Shown piece by piece: positions 40,605 to 52,587 of a DNA stretch of 64,000 bases. A program made the position numbers and the translations under genes. Origin of the DNA: an uncultured Mailhella sp. (GTDB taxonomy: Bacteria > Desulfobacterota > Desulfovibrionia > Desulfovibrionales > Desulfovibrionaceae). The notes beneath the pieces were generated by a model that was not told the DNA's origin, did not search any database, and was given only the letters and a program-made list of their open reading frames with translations. The stretch is taken from positions 1 through 64,000 of the forward strand of contig NZ_CANRLT010000003.1 in the NCBI RefSeq assembly GCF_947631555.1. Reading direction: 5' to 3'. Position 1 is the stretch's first letter. The number at the start of each line of letters is the position of its first letter.

Positions 40605-41339
40605 TCAGCCCTGCGCGCGTATCCAGGCTATGGCCTCGGGCAGGTTCAGCGTTCCTTCGTAGATGGCCCGGCCGGAAATGGCCCCCTGCAAGCGGGCATG
40701 GACGCTGAGCGGATACAGTGCCTTGATGTCGTCCAGCGTAGCAACGCCCCCTGCGGCAACCACGGGCACGGGGCTGACTTCGGCCAGATGCTGCAGCATG
40801 GGCAGGTTCACGCCGCTTTGCATCCCGTCGCGGGCGATGTCGGTATAGATGATGAAGGCCGTGCCGTCGTCCACCAGCCGCGGCAGGACTTCATCCACCG
40901 TAAGCCCTGCGTCCGCAACCCAGCCGCGTGTCTTGAGCCGCCCGTCCACAGCGTCCAGAGAGACGCCGATGCGCCCGGGGAAGAGCGCGCACAGGCGGGC
41001 GTAGGCTTTGGGAGCTTCAAGGGCCAGCGTGCCGATGATGAGCCGTTCCACCCCGGCGTCGAACCACAGCCGGGCCGCGCTTTCATCGCGCACACCGCCG
41101 CCCAGTTCCACGGGAATGTCGAGAGCCTTGCAGATTTCGGCCACCAGTGCGGCGTTTACGCTGCGGCCCTGAAAGGCCCCGTCCAGGTCGATGAGGTGCA
41201 GCCATTCCGCACCCTGTTCCTGCCAGTGCAGCGCCGCGGCAACGGGATCCTCGTTGAACACCGTGGACTGATCGGCCTTGCCCTGCTTGAGGCGCACGGC
41301 CTTGCCGCCCTGGAGGTCCACTGCGGGAAAAATAATCAT
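40605..41339 (-). CDS. hisA: Phosphoribosylformimino-AICAR ribotide isomerase
   Basis: [23 protein letters not shown]...[10 protein letters not shown]...[14 protein letters not shown]. Confidence 0.95.
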   Translation of the reverse strand: MIIFPAVDLQGGKAVRLKQGKADQSTVFNEDPVAAALHWQEQGAEWLHLIDLDGAFQGRSVNAALVAEICKALDIPVELGGGVRDESAARLWFDAGVERLIIGTLALEAPKAYARLCALFPGRIGVSLDAVDGRLKTRGWVADAGLTVDEVLPRLVDDGTAFIIYTDIARDGMQSGVNLPMLQHLAEVSPVPVVAAGGVATLDDIKALYPLSVHARLQGAISGRAIYEGTLNLPEAIAWIRAQG

Positions 41340-41971
41340 AGACCGAGTTCCTCTACGGCCTTGGCCATGCCTTCCGCAGCCAGCTCCTGCGCGGTGAGCC
41401 ATTTGCCCTTGCGTTTGAAGAAGGAAAGGATCCTGGTCACGTCGTTTGCCAGGGCCTTCTGCTCTGCCGCGAAATGGCAGCGCTGAAGCAGGGTCACGGG
41501 TTCGCGGGCGTCGATGAGGTAGAAATCTTCGTTCACGGAAGCCGGACTCAGGGCGCCGGCGCCGCTGCCCACACGTTCGCGCAGGTCGATGAGCTGCGGA
41601 ACCACGATGATGTCCGCGCCCGCGGTTCTGGCCCGTGCCGCCCACGTTGCCAGCGCACTGCGGCGGCCGCGGGCATCGAGGGCCGGTTCGCCGTCCACAT
41701 CGGCATGGCTCAGGAAGATGTAGGGGCGCTTTGAAGCGGCGAGCTTCTGCCGGAACGCCTCATCCAGTGCGGCGAGAGTGTCGGCATCGGCCTTGACCTG
41801 ATCTTCGGGGATGAAGCCGGAGAGCAGTTCCGCCGTCTGCCGGGGCTGGGTGAACGGCGCAACGGCCACGGACAGATCGTCCGTGATGAGGCGCTGGGGA
41901 GCTTCCGCCTTCTGACAGGCGGCGAGCAGGGAGAAACAGAAAAGGAGAAGCAGAAAACGAGGATAGCGCAT
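41336..41971 (-). CDS. Putative lipoprotein of unknown function
   Basis: Lipobox LLAAC after the hydrophobic leader [19 protein letters not shown]. Confidence 0.78.
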   Translation of the reverse strand: MRYPRFLLLLFCFSLLAACQKAEAPQRLITDDLSVAVAPFTQPRQTAELLSGFIPEDQVKADADTLAALDEAFRQKLAASKRPYIFLSHADVDGEPALDARGRRSALATWAARARTAGADIIVVPQLIDLRERVGSGAGALSPASVNEDFYLIDAREPVTLLQRCHFAAEQKALANDVTRILSFFKRKGKWLTAQELAAEGMAKAVEELGL

Positions 41972-42564
41972 CAGTCTAAACTCCCCTTGGTGCTGGGCGT
42001 GCGGCTGCCGCTTATGTGCACGGCCTGAGCCAGGGCAAGGCCCAGCCCCTTGGCCGCGGATTCCAGCAGATGGTGTCCGTTCTTTCCGTAGTGGAAGGTG
42101 ATATGCAGATTGCACTGAGCCGTGGACGCAAAGGCCTTGTAAAATTCCCGCCACACGTCCTTTTCCTCACGGGCGATGACGCCGGGCAGCAGTTCGTCCC
42201 CGCGGTACTCCAGCCAGGGGCGGCCGGAAAGATCAACGGTCACGTCGGCCAGGGCTTCATCCATGGGAACGCGTGCCCAGCCCGCGCGGGCTATGCCCTG
42301 CCGGTCTCCCAGCGCCTGCCGCAGCGCCTGCCCCAGGCAGAGGCCCGCATCTTCGGCGGTGTGGTGTGCGTCCACGTGCAGATCTCCGGTGCAGACAAGG
42401 GTGAGATCAAAGCGCGCCCAGAAGGCGATGAGCGTGAGCATGTGGTCGAACATGCCGAAGCCCGTGCTCACAGACGTGCGGCCTTCGCCGTCCAGATTCA
42501 GTTCCAGCCTGACGGAGGTCTCGGCGGTCGAGCGCGAGACTCCGGCAAAACGCGGTTCGTTCAT
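41971..42564 (-). CDS. hisB: Imidazoleglycerol-phosphate dehydratase
   Basis: [61 protein letters not shown]. Confidence 0.95.
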   Translation of the reverse strand: MNEPRFAGVSRSTAETSVRLELNLDGEGRTSVSTGFGMFDHMLTLIAFWARFDLTLVCTGDLHVDAHHTAEDAGLCLGQALRQALGDRQGIARAGWARVPMDEALADVTVDLSGRPWLEYRGDELLPGVIAREEKDVWREFYKAFASTAQCNLHITFHYGKNGHHLLESAAKGLGLALAQAVHISGSRTPSTKGSLD

Positions 42565-43769
42565 GAGGACTCCTTCTCTTCGGAAGCGTCTTTGGACTCT
42601 TTTTTGCGGTAGGCGGCCGCGGCGACATAAATGCTTACTTCATAGAGCAGAATCATGGGCAGGGCCATGAATACCTGAGAAAACACGTCAGGCGGGGTGA
42701 GTATGGCCGCCACAATGAAGATGGCAAGGATGGCGTATTTTCTGGTTCGGCGCATGAAGTCGGGTGCGAGCAGTCCAAAGCGGGCCAGAAAATAGGCGAA
42801 GAGCGGCATCTCGAAGACCACGCCGAAGGCGATGAGGAGCTTGAGCGCGAAGCTCAGGTATTCCTCAACGGAGATCATGGGCACAATGGCATCCGTGGCA
42901 AAGCCCATGAAGAACTGAAAGGCGATGGGGAAGACCAGCAGGAAGCAGAACGAAGCCCCGGCCACGAAGAACAGGGAGGAGAAGAAGGCCAGGGGCAGGA
43001 CGGCGCGCTTTTCTTCGCGGTACAGGCCGGGCGCGATGAAGGCCCAGAGCTGATAGAAGGAAAACGGGCTGGTTCCGAACAGCGAGGCCACCAGAGCGAC
43101 CTTCATGTAGGTGAAGAAGGCTCCCTGCGGCGAGGTATAGACCAGCTTGCTGCCTTCGGGCAGACAGGCACGCAGCGGTTCGGAAAGCCAGGCGTAGAGC
43201 TGTTCCGAGACGCCGTAAAAGGCCACAAAGCCCAGAATGACGATGATGACTATGCGGAACAGGCGTCGGCGCAGTTCGTTAAGGTGTCCCATGAGGGACA
43301 TGGGCACGTCGTCCTCTGCGCCTTCGTCCCCGTCTTCACTGTCATCAACGTCCGGTGCAGCGGGGGCGGGGTCCTTCGCGGTGCCGTCCTCCGGCCAGAG
43401 CGCGGGCTGATGGTGAAAGGCCGCGAAGTCCGGGACGTCGTCCTTGGGCGCGGGAGCGTCCGGGACAGGGGCTTTGCCGTCTTCCGCCGTGCCTGGCGCA
43501 GCAGGAGAAGTTTTGTCTTCCGGCGCATCAGGAGCATTGGGCAGGGCAGCGGCTGGGGAAAGGGACTCTTCGCCGCCTTGCGGGGGCGTCTGTTCTGCTA
43601 CTTCGGCGGGTACGGCCTCCGCTCCGGGCGTGTTTTGCTGAGAGGGTGCTTTTGCATCGGGTTTGAAGACGTGACCCGTGGCCGCGGCGGAAGCCGCATT
43701 GCCATAGAACGCGGCCATGTCCGCGCTGTTCGGGCTGTTCTCGCCGCTGGAATGTTCTTTGCTTTCCAT
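42561..43769 (-). CDS. tatC: Sec-independent translocase TatC with long acidic/Pro-Ala-rich N-terminal extension
   Basis: [18 protein letters not shown]...[29 protein letters not shown]; about 150-residue extension. Confidence 0.93.
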   Translation of the reverse strand: MESKEHSSGENSPNSADMAAFYGNAASAAATGHVFKPDAKAPSQQNTPGAEAVPAEVAEQTPPQGGEESLSPAAALPNAPDAPEDKTSPAAPGTAEDGKAPVPDAPAPKDDVPDFAAFHHQPALWPEDGTAKDPAPAAPDVDDSEDGDEGAEDDVPMSLMGHLNELRRRLFRIVIIVILGFVAFYGVSEQLYAWLSEPLRACLPEGSKLVYTSPQGAFFTYMKVALVASLFGTSPFSFYQLWAFIAPGLYREEKRAVLPLAFFSSLFFVAGASFCFLLVFPIAFQFFMGFATDAIVPMISVEEYLSFALKLLIAFGVVFEMPLFAYFLARFGLLAPDFMRRTRKYAILAIFIVAAILTPPDVFSQVFMALPMILLYEVSIYVAAAAYRKKESKDASEEKESS

Positions 43770-43774
43770 GACGT

Positions 43775-44077
43775 TCACGCCTTGTTCTCTTCTTCCGGAG
43801 CGGGAGCTGCCTGATCCGAAGCCGGCTTTTCTGCAGTGGGAGAGGATGGCTCTTCGGCACGGGCGGCTTGAGCGGCTTTGGCCTTTGCCGCTTTTTCCTT
43901 CTCTTCCTCGAAGGCGATCTCGGTGTTGAGCGTGCGCTGAAATTCCGTGGAGACACGGCGGAATTCGCCCATGAGCCGGCCGAACTTCTGCGCCATTTTG
44001 GGCAGATTCCTGGGGCCGAGCACCAGAAGCGCGACGATGAGTATGACAAGAAGTTCCGTGCTGCCTATGCCGAACAT
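43775..44077 (-). CDS. tatB: Sec-independent translocase TatB (TatA/B family)
   Basis: MFGIGSTELLVILIVALLVLGPRNLPKMAQKFGRLMGEFRR. Confidence 0.92.
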   Translation of the reverse strand: MFGIGSTELLVILIVALLVLGPRNLPKMAQKFGRLMGEFRRVSTEFQRTLNTEIAFEEEKEKAAKAKAAQAARAEEPSSPTAEKPASDQAAPAPEEENKA

Positions 44078-44660
44078 GGCCGCCCCTCCGACAGGGCATC
44101 CATGCCCGCCGAAGCGGAGGCGAGACATGGATCATTTTTTATTCCGATATGTTACCAGTATCCTTGACGATGGGCCGGCGGTGCTGCTGCACACCGCCGC
44201 CACCCACGGGACAACGATACCTTGAATGGGCGCATCTTGCAAGAAAGGACCATCGTGCCGCAGAGGGCAAGTCTGACGGTCAGGCCTTTGCAGAGAGCCG
44301 GGGAACTTGCGGCCGCTACGCCTTGACGACTTTTGACTTTCCTGCCCTTGTTTGATAGCAGTTTGAAAAACGGTATGATATATTGTGTCAGGCGGTTGGG
44401 GCCTGAAGGAAGAGACAGCTGGTTCGTACCCGTACCATTCTTCACGAGGGAATGGTTATGATGAAAACCAGGCCTTGTTTTTTCAGGTAGTCTCGGTGAA
44501 GCAGGAGGCAGTCGGGGGTACGGCTCAAGCCGTTGCTGACAGGAATTCCCGGACTTCAGGCGGAGACAAGTGTCAATTTGGTTTGAAAAAGTGAAAAGCT
44601 GCACCGCGTGAAAAGAAGAAGTTCATTAACTGAAATAAAACTGCGAGGCATAGAAAAAAT

Positions 44661-45859
44661 ATGAAAATTCTTTTTACCGTTGCCTTTTTAGACGGGCTGC
44701 ACGGGTCTGTAAAGCATGTGCTCGAGTACAGTAGTTTTTTTGCTTCTAAAGCAGAAAAGAATGAAGTTTTTGTGGCTACAATTTTTTTCAGTGATAAAAT
44801 AAGAAAAAAGTTTACGGATAGAGGTATAAATGTTTGCACTATTGATGAAATAAATATTGAAAATTTCTACGATATTGTTTTTGCCTATCATTTTCCTGTC
44901 ATAGAAGCTCTTTTACATAAAGGATTAAACTGCAAAAAACTTATCCTTGGAAGTCTCTCAAGTTTTGTCGACATAGAAACTTTTCCTCTGTGGTGGCCTG
45001 CTGCTTCAATGCGCACGGTTATAAGTGAAGAATGTAAACAAGCTCATCATAAAAAGTACGGTATTCCTCTTGAAAGTATGTATGTCGTTGAAAATTCTAT
45101 TCCTGATGAGTTTTCAGTCTATCCACCGGTATACAAACATACCCCCCCCCCCCCCCACACACACACACACATACACTCCATCACACCAGCCGTTGTATGC
45201 CATGCAGAATAGCCGTTATTTCAAATCATATTCCTGAAGAACTGATAAAAACAAAAAAAATATTAAAAAAATATAATATAACACTGGATTTGATAGGGAA
45301 TGGGCAAAATATATATGTTGATATTACTCCGCAGATATTATCAAAGTATGATTTGATTATAAGTATTGGTAAAACAGTTCAGTATGCGTTAGGTATGGGT
45401 ATTCCTGTATATGAATACGATTATTTTGGAGGAAATGGCTATATTAATAAAAATAATATTAATGAGGAAGCATATTATAATTTTACTGGACGCCCGAAAT
45501 GCAGGCGTTTATCTCCTCAGGATATCGTCCATGAAATTATTGATGGCTATGATGAGGCCGTCAGTAATGCCTTTGAGCTGAAGGAAATTGTATGTAAACG
45601 GTTCTTGTTATCTGCTCAAATTGACACTTTATTTGAAGTTATTGAACGTAGTCCAGATTTTTCAAAAGAAAAAATAGATGATATCCGATATAATTATAAA
45701 CTTGACATAGTTCATGGTAAAGCTTTTTATGCATGGATATTGGGGAAGAATGACGTTTATGTAAAGGAAAGACTGGCGTTGTTTCTCCATTTTAAAGATA
45801 TCATGGAGCTTTTTCTTCTTTATTTGAAAAAGAAAATTAAAAAGATAGTAAGGTTTTAA
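44661..45859 (+). pseudogene. Glycosyltransferase-like gene split in two frames by a poly-C15/(AC)7 tract (possibly phase-OFF rather than dead)
   Basis: ORF 44661-45212 and ORF 45197-45859 differ by +2 frame; the downstream frame stays open back to the repeat and continues as RIAVISNHIPEEL. Confidence 0.65.
45142..45170. repeat. Compound simple-sequence repeat: C15 followed by (AC)7
   Basis: Direct reading: acccccccccccccccacacacacacacac. Confidence 0.97.
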
Positions 45860-46007
45860 ATTTTAATGATCTAAATTGCGAACCTGAGGTTTTTACGCTT
45901 TTTAGGAAACACGTTCAACGCTTGCTTGTTTTATATGGACAGGTGTGATAGGAGTTCTTTCCGTCATTAAGTGGGAAGCCGCTGTAAAAATTGAAGAGAT
46001 ACCCGCC

Positions 46008-46871
46008 ATGTCTAGAGTTTCCATACTTATGCCTGTGTACAATACCAGGCCGGAATTTCTGCGTGAAGCCATAGACAGTTTGCTTGCGCAGACGTTCACG
46101 GATTTTGAGTTCCTCATCCTCAACGATGCCTCCACCGATCCGCAGGTGGAAGAGGTGGTGAAGTCCTACACGGATCCGCGCATCGTCTATGCTGTGAATG
46201 AGCGCAATCTCGGTATTTCCGGCGCACGCAACCGCCTGCTGGATATGGCGCAGGGCGAATACCTCGCCGTCATGGATCATGACGACATCTCCCTGCCGGA
46301 ACGTCTGGAAAAGGAAGTCGCCTTTCTGGATGCTCACCCTGAAGTGGGAGTTGTTGGTTCGCTGGCCTTGAACTCAGCGACCGGCAAGGTTGACTCCCGT
46401 CCGGAAAAAGATGTCGAAATCAAGAAAATGCTCATGGTTGACTGTATGCTGCGTCATCCGTCCTGCATGCTTCGCCGTTCTGTCCTGGAAAAACACAGGA
46501 TTCGCTATGAGGCTCTGTATTCTCCGGCTGAGGACTATGCCTTGTTTGCCCGCCTTGTGCCGGTCACGCAGTTCGCCATTCTTCAGGAAGAACTCCTTCA
46601 ATACCGTTCATGGGATGGGAATACCACCGCGAAGCAATCTCATCGGATGGCGTCAGCAGCCGAGGGCGTTCGACTGTTCCTGCGCCGTGACAATCCTGAA
46701 ATCTGGGCTATGGCGCAATACCATATAAAAAAGAAGGATAGTATCAAGATTTTTGGGATTACCGTGCTTCGTGCGGAGCATACTTTTCAGTATGACGAAT
46801 GGAAACTTTTCGGTATGCTGCCCCTTTTAAAAATTAAACACCGTCCCACGGGACTGCGGAATCTGTTCTGA
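46008..46871 (+). CDS. Family 2 glycosyltransferase
   Basis: VSILMPVYNTRPEFLREAIDSLLAQTFTDFEFLILNDASTD, VMDHDDISLP. Confidence 0.92.
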   Translation: MSRVSILMPVYNTRPEFLREAIDSLLAQTFTDFEFLILNDASTDPQVEEVVKSYTDPRIVYAVNERNLGISGARNRLLDMAQGEYLAVMDHDDISLPERLEKEVAFLDAHPEVGVVGSLALNSATGKVDSRPEKDVEIKKMLMVDCMLRHPSCMLRRSVLEKHRIRYEALYSPAEDYALFARLVPVTQFAILQEELLQYRSWDGNTTAKQSHRMASAAEGVRLFLRRDNPEIWAMAQYHIKKKDSIKIFGITVLRAEHTFQYDEWKLFGMLPLLKIKHRPTGLRNLF

Positions 46872-46881
46872 CGAGAAGTGC

Positions 46882-47805
46882 ATGAAGATCCATGTCTGTT
46901 TTTCTTCCGATGATAACTACGCCCAGCACCTGGCGGTGGCGCTGGCCTCCATCCTTCATCACAGGAAGCCGGCAGATGAGTTGACCATTATCGTCCTTGA
47001 CGGCGGTATCGGCGAAGAAAATAAGCGCCGGCTGCAAGCTGTGGCCGATGCTGGAGAGGCTGAACTGCAATTTTTATCCATAGGAGAAGACGCCTTTAGG
47101 GATGCGCCTCTGCACACACAGGCCGGCGGCGTGACGCATGTCACGCTGGCTACCTATTACCGCCTGCTTCTTCCAAGTCTCCTTCCCGATGTTGATAAGG
47201 TGATCTATCTGGACGGGGATCTGGTCTGCCGTTCCAGTCTGGCAGAACTGTACGGGCAGGATATGGGACAGGACTGGGTGCGCGGAGTGGTAGATATAGA
47301 TGAGCGCAGCCATGCGCAGCGCCTGGGACTTGAACATTATGTCTGCGCCGGGGTCATTCTTGTCAATCTCCGTGCCTGGCGGGAACAGGGCGTCCAGGAG
47401 CAATGTATGGAATTTCTGCGCGACCATGCGGATCGCATCGTTCTCCACGACCAGGACGTGCTCAACGTTGTGTGTCAGGAGCATCTTTCCTATCTGGACA
47501 GAACCTGGAACGCCCAGGCCTGCGAGACGAGGCAGGGAAAGAATTCCGGCTTCAACGATCTGGCGCGGACAGCGAACATCGTTCATTTCATCGGCGGCCG
47601 CAAACCGTGGCATCCCGGCTGCCGCCATCCGTATCGGAAAGAGTATTTCCGTTATCTGAAGCTGACGCCGTTCAGTGGCTTTGTCCGCCAGTACCGCCGC
47701 GCCTGCCTGCGCTGGTTTTTCTGGCACACGAAGTATTCCCACGGCCGGAAACGCTGGTACGCGCTTGGGGTGCGTGTCTGGCAGAAAGACATGCAGCAAC
47801 GTTGA
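46882..47805 (+). CDS. Family 8 glycosyltransferase
   Basis: VCFSSDDNYAQHLAVALASIL, VIYLDGDLVCRSSLAELY, DQDVLN, HFIGGRKPW. Confidence 0.92.
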   Translation: MKIHVCFSSDDNYAQHLAVALASILHHRKPADELTIIVLDGGIGEENKRRLQAVADAGEAELQFLSIGEDAFRDAPLHTQAGGVTHVTLATYYRLLLPSLLPDVDKVIYLDGDLVCRSSLAELYGQDMGQDWVRGVVDIDERSHAQRLGLEHYVCAGVILVNLRAWREQGVQEQCMEFLRDHADRIVLHDQDVLNVVCQEHLSYLDRTWNAQACETRQGKNSGFNDLARTANIVHFIGGRKPWHPGCRHPYRKEYFRYLKLTPFSGFVRQYRRACLRWFFWHTKYSHGRKRWYALGVRVWQKDMQQR

Positions 47806-47908
47806 AAGAAGCGAGCGCCCACGGTTTTGCCGCGGGCGCTCGCTTTCTGTCTCATGCAGGCTTTTGCTTAGGCTCCGGCCTTGACGAAGCCGTGTTCTGT
47901 GGGCGCGG

Positions 47909-48823
47909 TCAGATGCGCAGGCTGTCCCGAATGTCTTCGAGGCGGTTACGGGCGAAGAGCAGGTAGGAGATAATCAGCTCTCCGGAATTGAACGAGGAAG
48001 TGATGTACAGGGGATCGTAGTCGCAGATGAGATCCATGTAGTGCATGGCGGCTTCCATGTTCTTCTCGTTGTTCTTGTCGCGGATTTCGGGATAAAGTTC
48101 ATACATGGTCTTCAGGTAGTCGCGCACCACGAGGATGACGCCCTGTGCTTCATAAACGCGGTTGTCCAGGGTGTAGAAGGGCAGAGCCTGGCTGTTGTTG
48201 AGCAGCCCTAGAGCGTAGCCGAACACCGTCTCGCCGAGGATGACGTTGAACGCGGAATAGATGTCGTCAGTGCGGCAGTTGTACACAGCCTTGCCTTCGA
48301 GCAGTGCGGCCTTGTACTTTTCGGCGAGGGAAAGGGCCTTCTTGTAGGATCCCTCTGCCGAGGGGATGAAGAGCATACCCCAGCGCTGAGGACTGATGGC
48401 CAGATAGTTGAGGCGGGCGTTGTAGAGCTGGTCGTTTTCGCGGTCGCTGTTGCCAAGTTTGGCAATGACGGTGGAATAGTGGTCGAAGAGCATCTTCGTG
48501 GCCACATAGGAACCAAACTGCCGGTAGGCCCTGTTGTCGATGAGCCAGCGGTTGAACAGAATATCGTTGGCCGTCCAGCCGAGGGTGGAATCCAGCTCTT
48601 CGGACAGTCGGTTGGTCAGGGACGAGAGCAGTGCCACACCCTTTTCCTGTTCGGTCATATTGTCCTTGACCTCGGCCTGATACACGGGGAACTTTACGGG
48701 ATCAACGAGCGTGTAGAGCTTCTGTGAACCCCACAGCGCAAAGAGTATGCCCACGAAGAGCAGAACCTGAATGGCAAGCGTCTTGCCAACGATGACGAGG
48801 TGTCGTTTTTCGGGATGCAGCAT
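47909..48823 (-). CDS. DUF2333-like membrane-anchored protein
   Basis: N-terminal TM segment, LDSTLGWTANDILFNRWLIDNRAYRQFGSY. Confidence 0.7.
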   Translation of the reverse strand: MLHPEKRHLVIVGKTLAIQVLLFVGILFALWGSQKLYTLVDPVKFPVYQAEVKDNMTEQEKGVALLSSLTNRLSEELDSTLGWTANDILFNRWLIDNRAYRQFGSYVATKMLFDHYSTVIAKLGNSDRENDQLYNARLNYLAISPQRWGMLFIPSAEGSYKKALSLAEKYKAALLEGKAVYNCRTDDIYSAFNVILGETVFGYALGLLNNSQALPFYTLDNRVYEAQGVILVVRDYLKTMYELYPEIRDKNNEKNMEAAMHYMDLICDYDPLYITSSFNSGELIISYLLFARNRLEDIRDSLRI

Positions 48824-48971
48824 GGGTTCTCCTGAAACGGTTTGCCGAAGGAGCGTCCTTCGCGGGGTAGGGCCGAAGCCGCGCATGAGTGTTCCGGCGC
48901 GGCGTTTTTTTTCTATATAAACATTTTTTCGCGTTCGTCCAGAGGCGGCACGGGAGGGGAACTCCCGGGCC

Positions 48972-50066
48972 TTACAGGACGCGGCAGCCGTCCTCGGTGA
49001 TGACGGCCATGTGTTCCCAGCGAGCACCGCCCCAGCCGGGGAAGTACAGGCCCGGCTCTATGGTGACGATCATGCCGGGCTGAAGCGGCTCCGTGGCGCG
49101 GGGGCTGAGGCGCGGCGCCTCGTGCGTCTCCAGTCCCACGCCGTGACCCAGCGCGTGGGTAAAGAAGCGCTCCATGCCGCAGGCGGCGAAACTGTCCACA
49201 GCCACCTTGTGAATTTCTCTGCCGGAAACGCCCGGGCGCAACGCGGCGATGGCCTTCTGCTGCGCCTCCTGAACGCGGTGCAGCATTTCGCTGAAGCGCG
49301 GCGGGGGCGTTCCGCCGATCCAGAACGTGCGCGTCTGGTCGGAGCAGTAACGGTCGAGGCGGCAGCCTTCGTCCACGAGGACGTGGCAGCCTTCACGCAG
49401 CAGGGCAGGCTTGTCCGGAGCGTAGTGGGGCAGAGCGGCGTGTTCATCCACGGCCACGATGGAAGGGAAGCTCAGCTCCGAGGCCCCGTGTTCGCGGTAG
49501 AATTTTTCAATGGCCCAGGCAATCCCGGCTTCGTCCTGTCCGGGCGTAAGCACGGAAGGCAGCCAGGCCAGCATACGGTGATTGAGCGCTACAGACGCGG
49601 CGATGAGGCGGATTTCGTCCTCGTCCTTGACGGCGCGCAGTTTTTCCACCAGCCCGTCGGCGGCTTCGAGTTTCAGGCCTGGTTCCAGACGTTCAACGAA
49701 GGCGTGGGAAAGGTGTCCGGCTTCGATGCCGATGGCGCCCGTGCTCCCGCACAGCTTTTTGAGCAGCCCGTTGATTTCTTCTGAGGAACTGCCGTAATAG
49801 ATGAAGAGGCGTTCCCGCTCCCAGAGCAGGGCGGCGGCTTCCTCGTAGCGGGAATCCGTACACAGCCAGTCCTTGCCGTCAGCCATGACGATGAGGCAGC
49901 CGGAGCTTTCACTGCACTGGCAGTCGTGCAGTTCAAAGCCGGAGAGGTAGAAGCGGTTGGCGGGCTGGCTCACCAGGAGGGCGGTGAGGCCCCTTTCATA
50001 CATGAGGCGGCGCAGTTTTTCCCGCCGGACTGCGAAGGAAGGCTGTTCCATACTGACCTCTGACAA
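48972..50066 (-). CDS. M24 family Xaa-Pro peptidase
   Basis: VDEGCRLDRYCSDQTRTFWIG, HALGHGVGLETHEAPRLS, GMIVTIEPGLY. Confidence 0.92.
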   Translation of the reverse strand: MSEVSMEQPSFAVRREKLRRLMYERGLTALLVSQPANRFYLSGFELHDCQCSESSGCLIVMADGKDWLCTDSRYEEAAALLWERERLFIYYGSSSEEINGLLKKLCGSTGAIGIEAGHLSHAFVERLEPGLKLEAADGLVEKLRAVKDEDEIRLIAASVALNHRMLAWLPSVLTPGQDEAGIAWAIEKFYREHGASELSFPSIVAVDEHAALPHYAPDKPALLREGCHVLVDEGCRLDRYCSDQTRTFWIGGTPPPRFSEMLHRVQEAQQKAIAALRPGVSGREIHKVAVDSFAACGMERFFTHALGHGVGLETHEAPRLSPRATEPLQPGMIVTIEPGLYFPGWGGARWEHMAVITEDGCRVL

Positions 50067-50075
50067 GGGGAAGGC

Positions 50076-51575
50076 TCAGCGCCTGCCGCCGAAAATGCCG
50101 CCCAGCACACCGCGCAGGATGGTGCGGCCCAGTTCTCTGCCAATGGCGCTGGTCATGGAGCGTGTGGCCTGCTTCGCCGCGCCTCTGGCGACTTCCTCCC
50201 AGAGGCTGCGTTCTTCCTTCCTGCCCCGTGCCGGGCGAGCCTCGGCCTGCTCCCGGCGCTGTTCCTGTTCTCTTGCCAGAAGTTCGTAGGCGGATTCCCG
50301 GTCCACGCTCGTTCCGTAGAGGCGCTGCATGGGCGAAGCGGCGAGAATTTCCCGGCGTTCTTCGGCTCTCAGAGGGCCGGATCCGCCCTCCGGCGGCAGA
50401 ATGAGCGCACGTTCAACGACGGCAGGCGCGCCCTTGGCATCGAGGAAGGAGACCAATGCTTCGCCGGTGCGCAGTTCTGCAATGACGCGCTCGGTGTTCA
50501 TGGCCGGATTGGGGCGGAAGGTCTGAGCCGCGGCACGCACGGCCTTCTGATCACGCGGGGTGAAGGCGCGCAGCGCGTGCTGGATGCGGTTGCCGAGCTG
50601 TGAAAGCACGGAGTCGGGAATGTCATCGGGGTTCTGGGTGACGAAATACACGCCCACGCCCTTGGAACGGATGAGGCGCACCACCTGTTCGACTTTCTCA
50701 AGGAGTACGGCGGGCATGTTCGTGAACAGAAGATGGGCTTCGTCAAAGAGCAGGACGAAGCGGGGCTTGTCGGTATCACCCGCTTCGGGCAGGCGTTCGT
50801 AAAGCTCGGAAAGCAGCCAGAGCAGCACGGTGGCGTACAGGCGCGGCTGGAGCATGAGGCGATCCGAGGCCAGGATGTTTACATAGCCGCGTCCGGAAAG
50901 GTCGGTGCGGAAGAGGTCTTCCAGCGCCAGCGCGGGCTCGCCGAAAAAGGCTTCCGCCCCGGCGCCTTCCAGACGGGTCAGGGCGCGCAGCACGGCTCCG
51001 GCACTGGCGCCGGAGATATTTCCGTAGCTGAGAAATTCGCCGCGGTTTTCCGTCATCCAGGTGATCATGCTGCGCAGATCCTTGAGGTCGAGGAGCAGCA
51101 GTCCCCGTTCATCGGCGATGCGGAAGGCGATGTCCAGAAGTCCGCTCTGCACCTCGTTCAGTTCCAGCAGGCGGGAGAGCAGGGCGGGTCCGAGGTCGCT
51201 GACCGTGGCCCGCAGAGGGTGCCCCTGTTCGCCGAAGACATCCCAGAAGCAGACGGGCCAGGCGCGGTTCTCGTAGCCTTTTGCGCGCAGGCCGAGTTCG
51301 TCCACGCGGGCAGCCACGCCGCCGGAAGGCGCACCGGGCCGGCAGAGTCCGGCGAGGTCGCCCTTCACGTCCGTGAGCAGGACGGGAACGCCCAGGGCAC
51401 TGAAACTTTCCGCCAGATTCTGCAGGGAAAAGGTCTTGCCCGTGCCCGTGGCCCCGGTGATGAGACCGTGGCGGTTGGCCATGCGCGCCTCCAGGCAGAG
51501 TTCGCGTCCATCGGGCCGGAGCGTGGACGGATCTTCGGCGGCGGCGAGAAAGAGTCGGCGGTCGGAAGTCAGCAT
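50076..51575 (-). CDS. HerA-like ATPase, DUF853 family
   Basis: RHGLITGATGTGKTFSLQNLAESFSALGVPVLLTDVKGDLAGL, LLFDEAHLLF. Confidence 0.9.
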   Translation of the reverse strand: MLTSDRRLFLAAAEDPSTLRPDGRELCLEARMANRHGLITGATGTGKTFSLQNLAESFSALGVPVLLTDVKGDLAGLCRPGAPSGGVAARVDELGLRAKGYENRAWPVCFWDVFGEQGHPLRATVSDLGPALLSRLLELNEVQSGLLDIAFRIADERGLLLLDLKDLRSMITWMTENRGEFLSYGNISGASAGAVLRALTRLEGAGAEAFFGEPALALEDLFRTDLSGRGYVNILASDRLMLQPRLYATVLLWLLSELYERLPEAGDTDKPRFVLLFDEAHLLFTNMPAVLLEKVEQVVRLIRSKGVGVYFVTQNPDDIPDSVLSQLGNRIQHALRAFTPRDQKAVRAAAQTFRPNPAMNTERVIAELRTGEALVSFLDAKGAPAVVERALILPPEGGSGPLRAEERREILAASPMQRLYGTSVDRESAYELLAREQEQRREQAEARPARGRKEERSLWEEVARGAAKQATRSMTSAIGRELGRTILRGVLGGIFGGRR

Positions 51576-51610
51576 GGGCAGCTCCTTGCGGTCAGAGGGG
51601 AAAAGGACGT

Positions 51611-52585
<975 letters not shown>

Positions 52586-52587
52586 GT

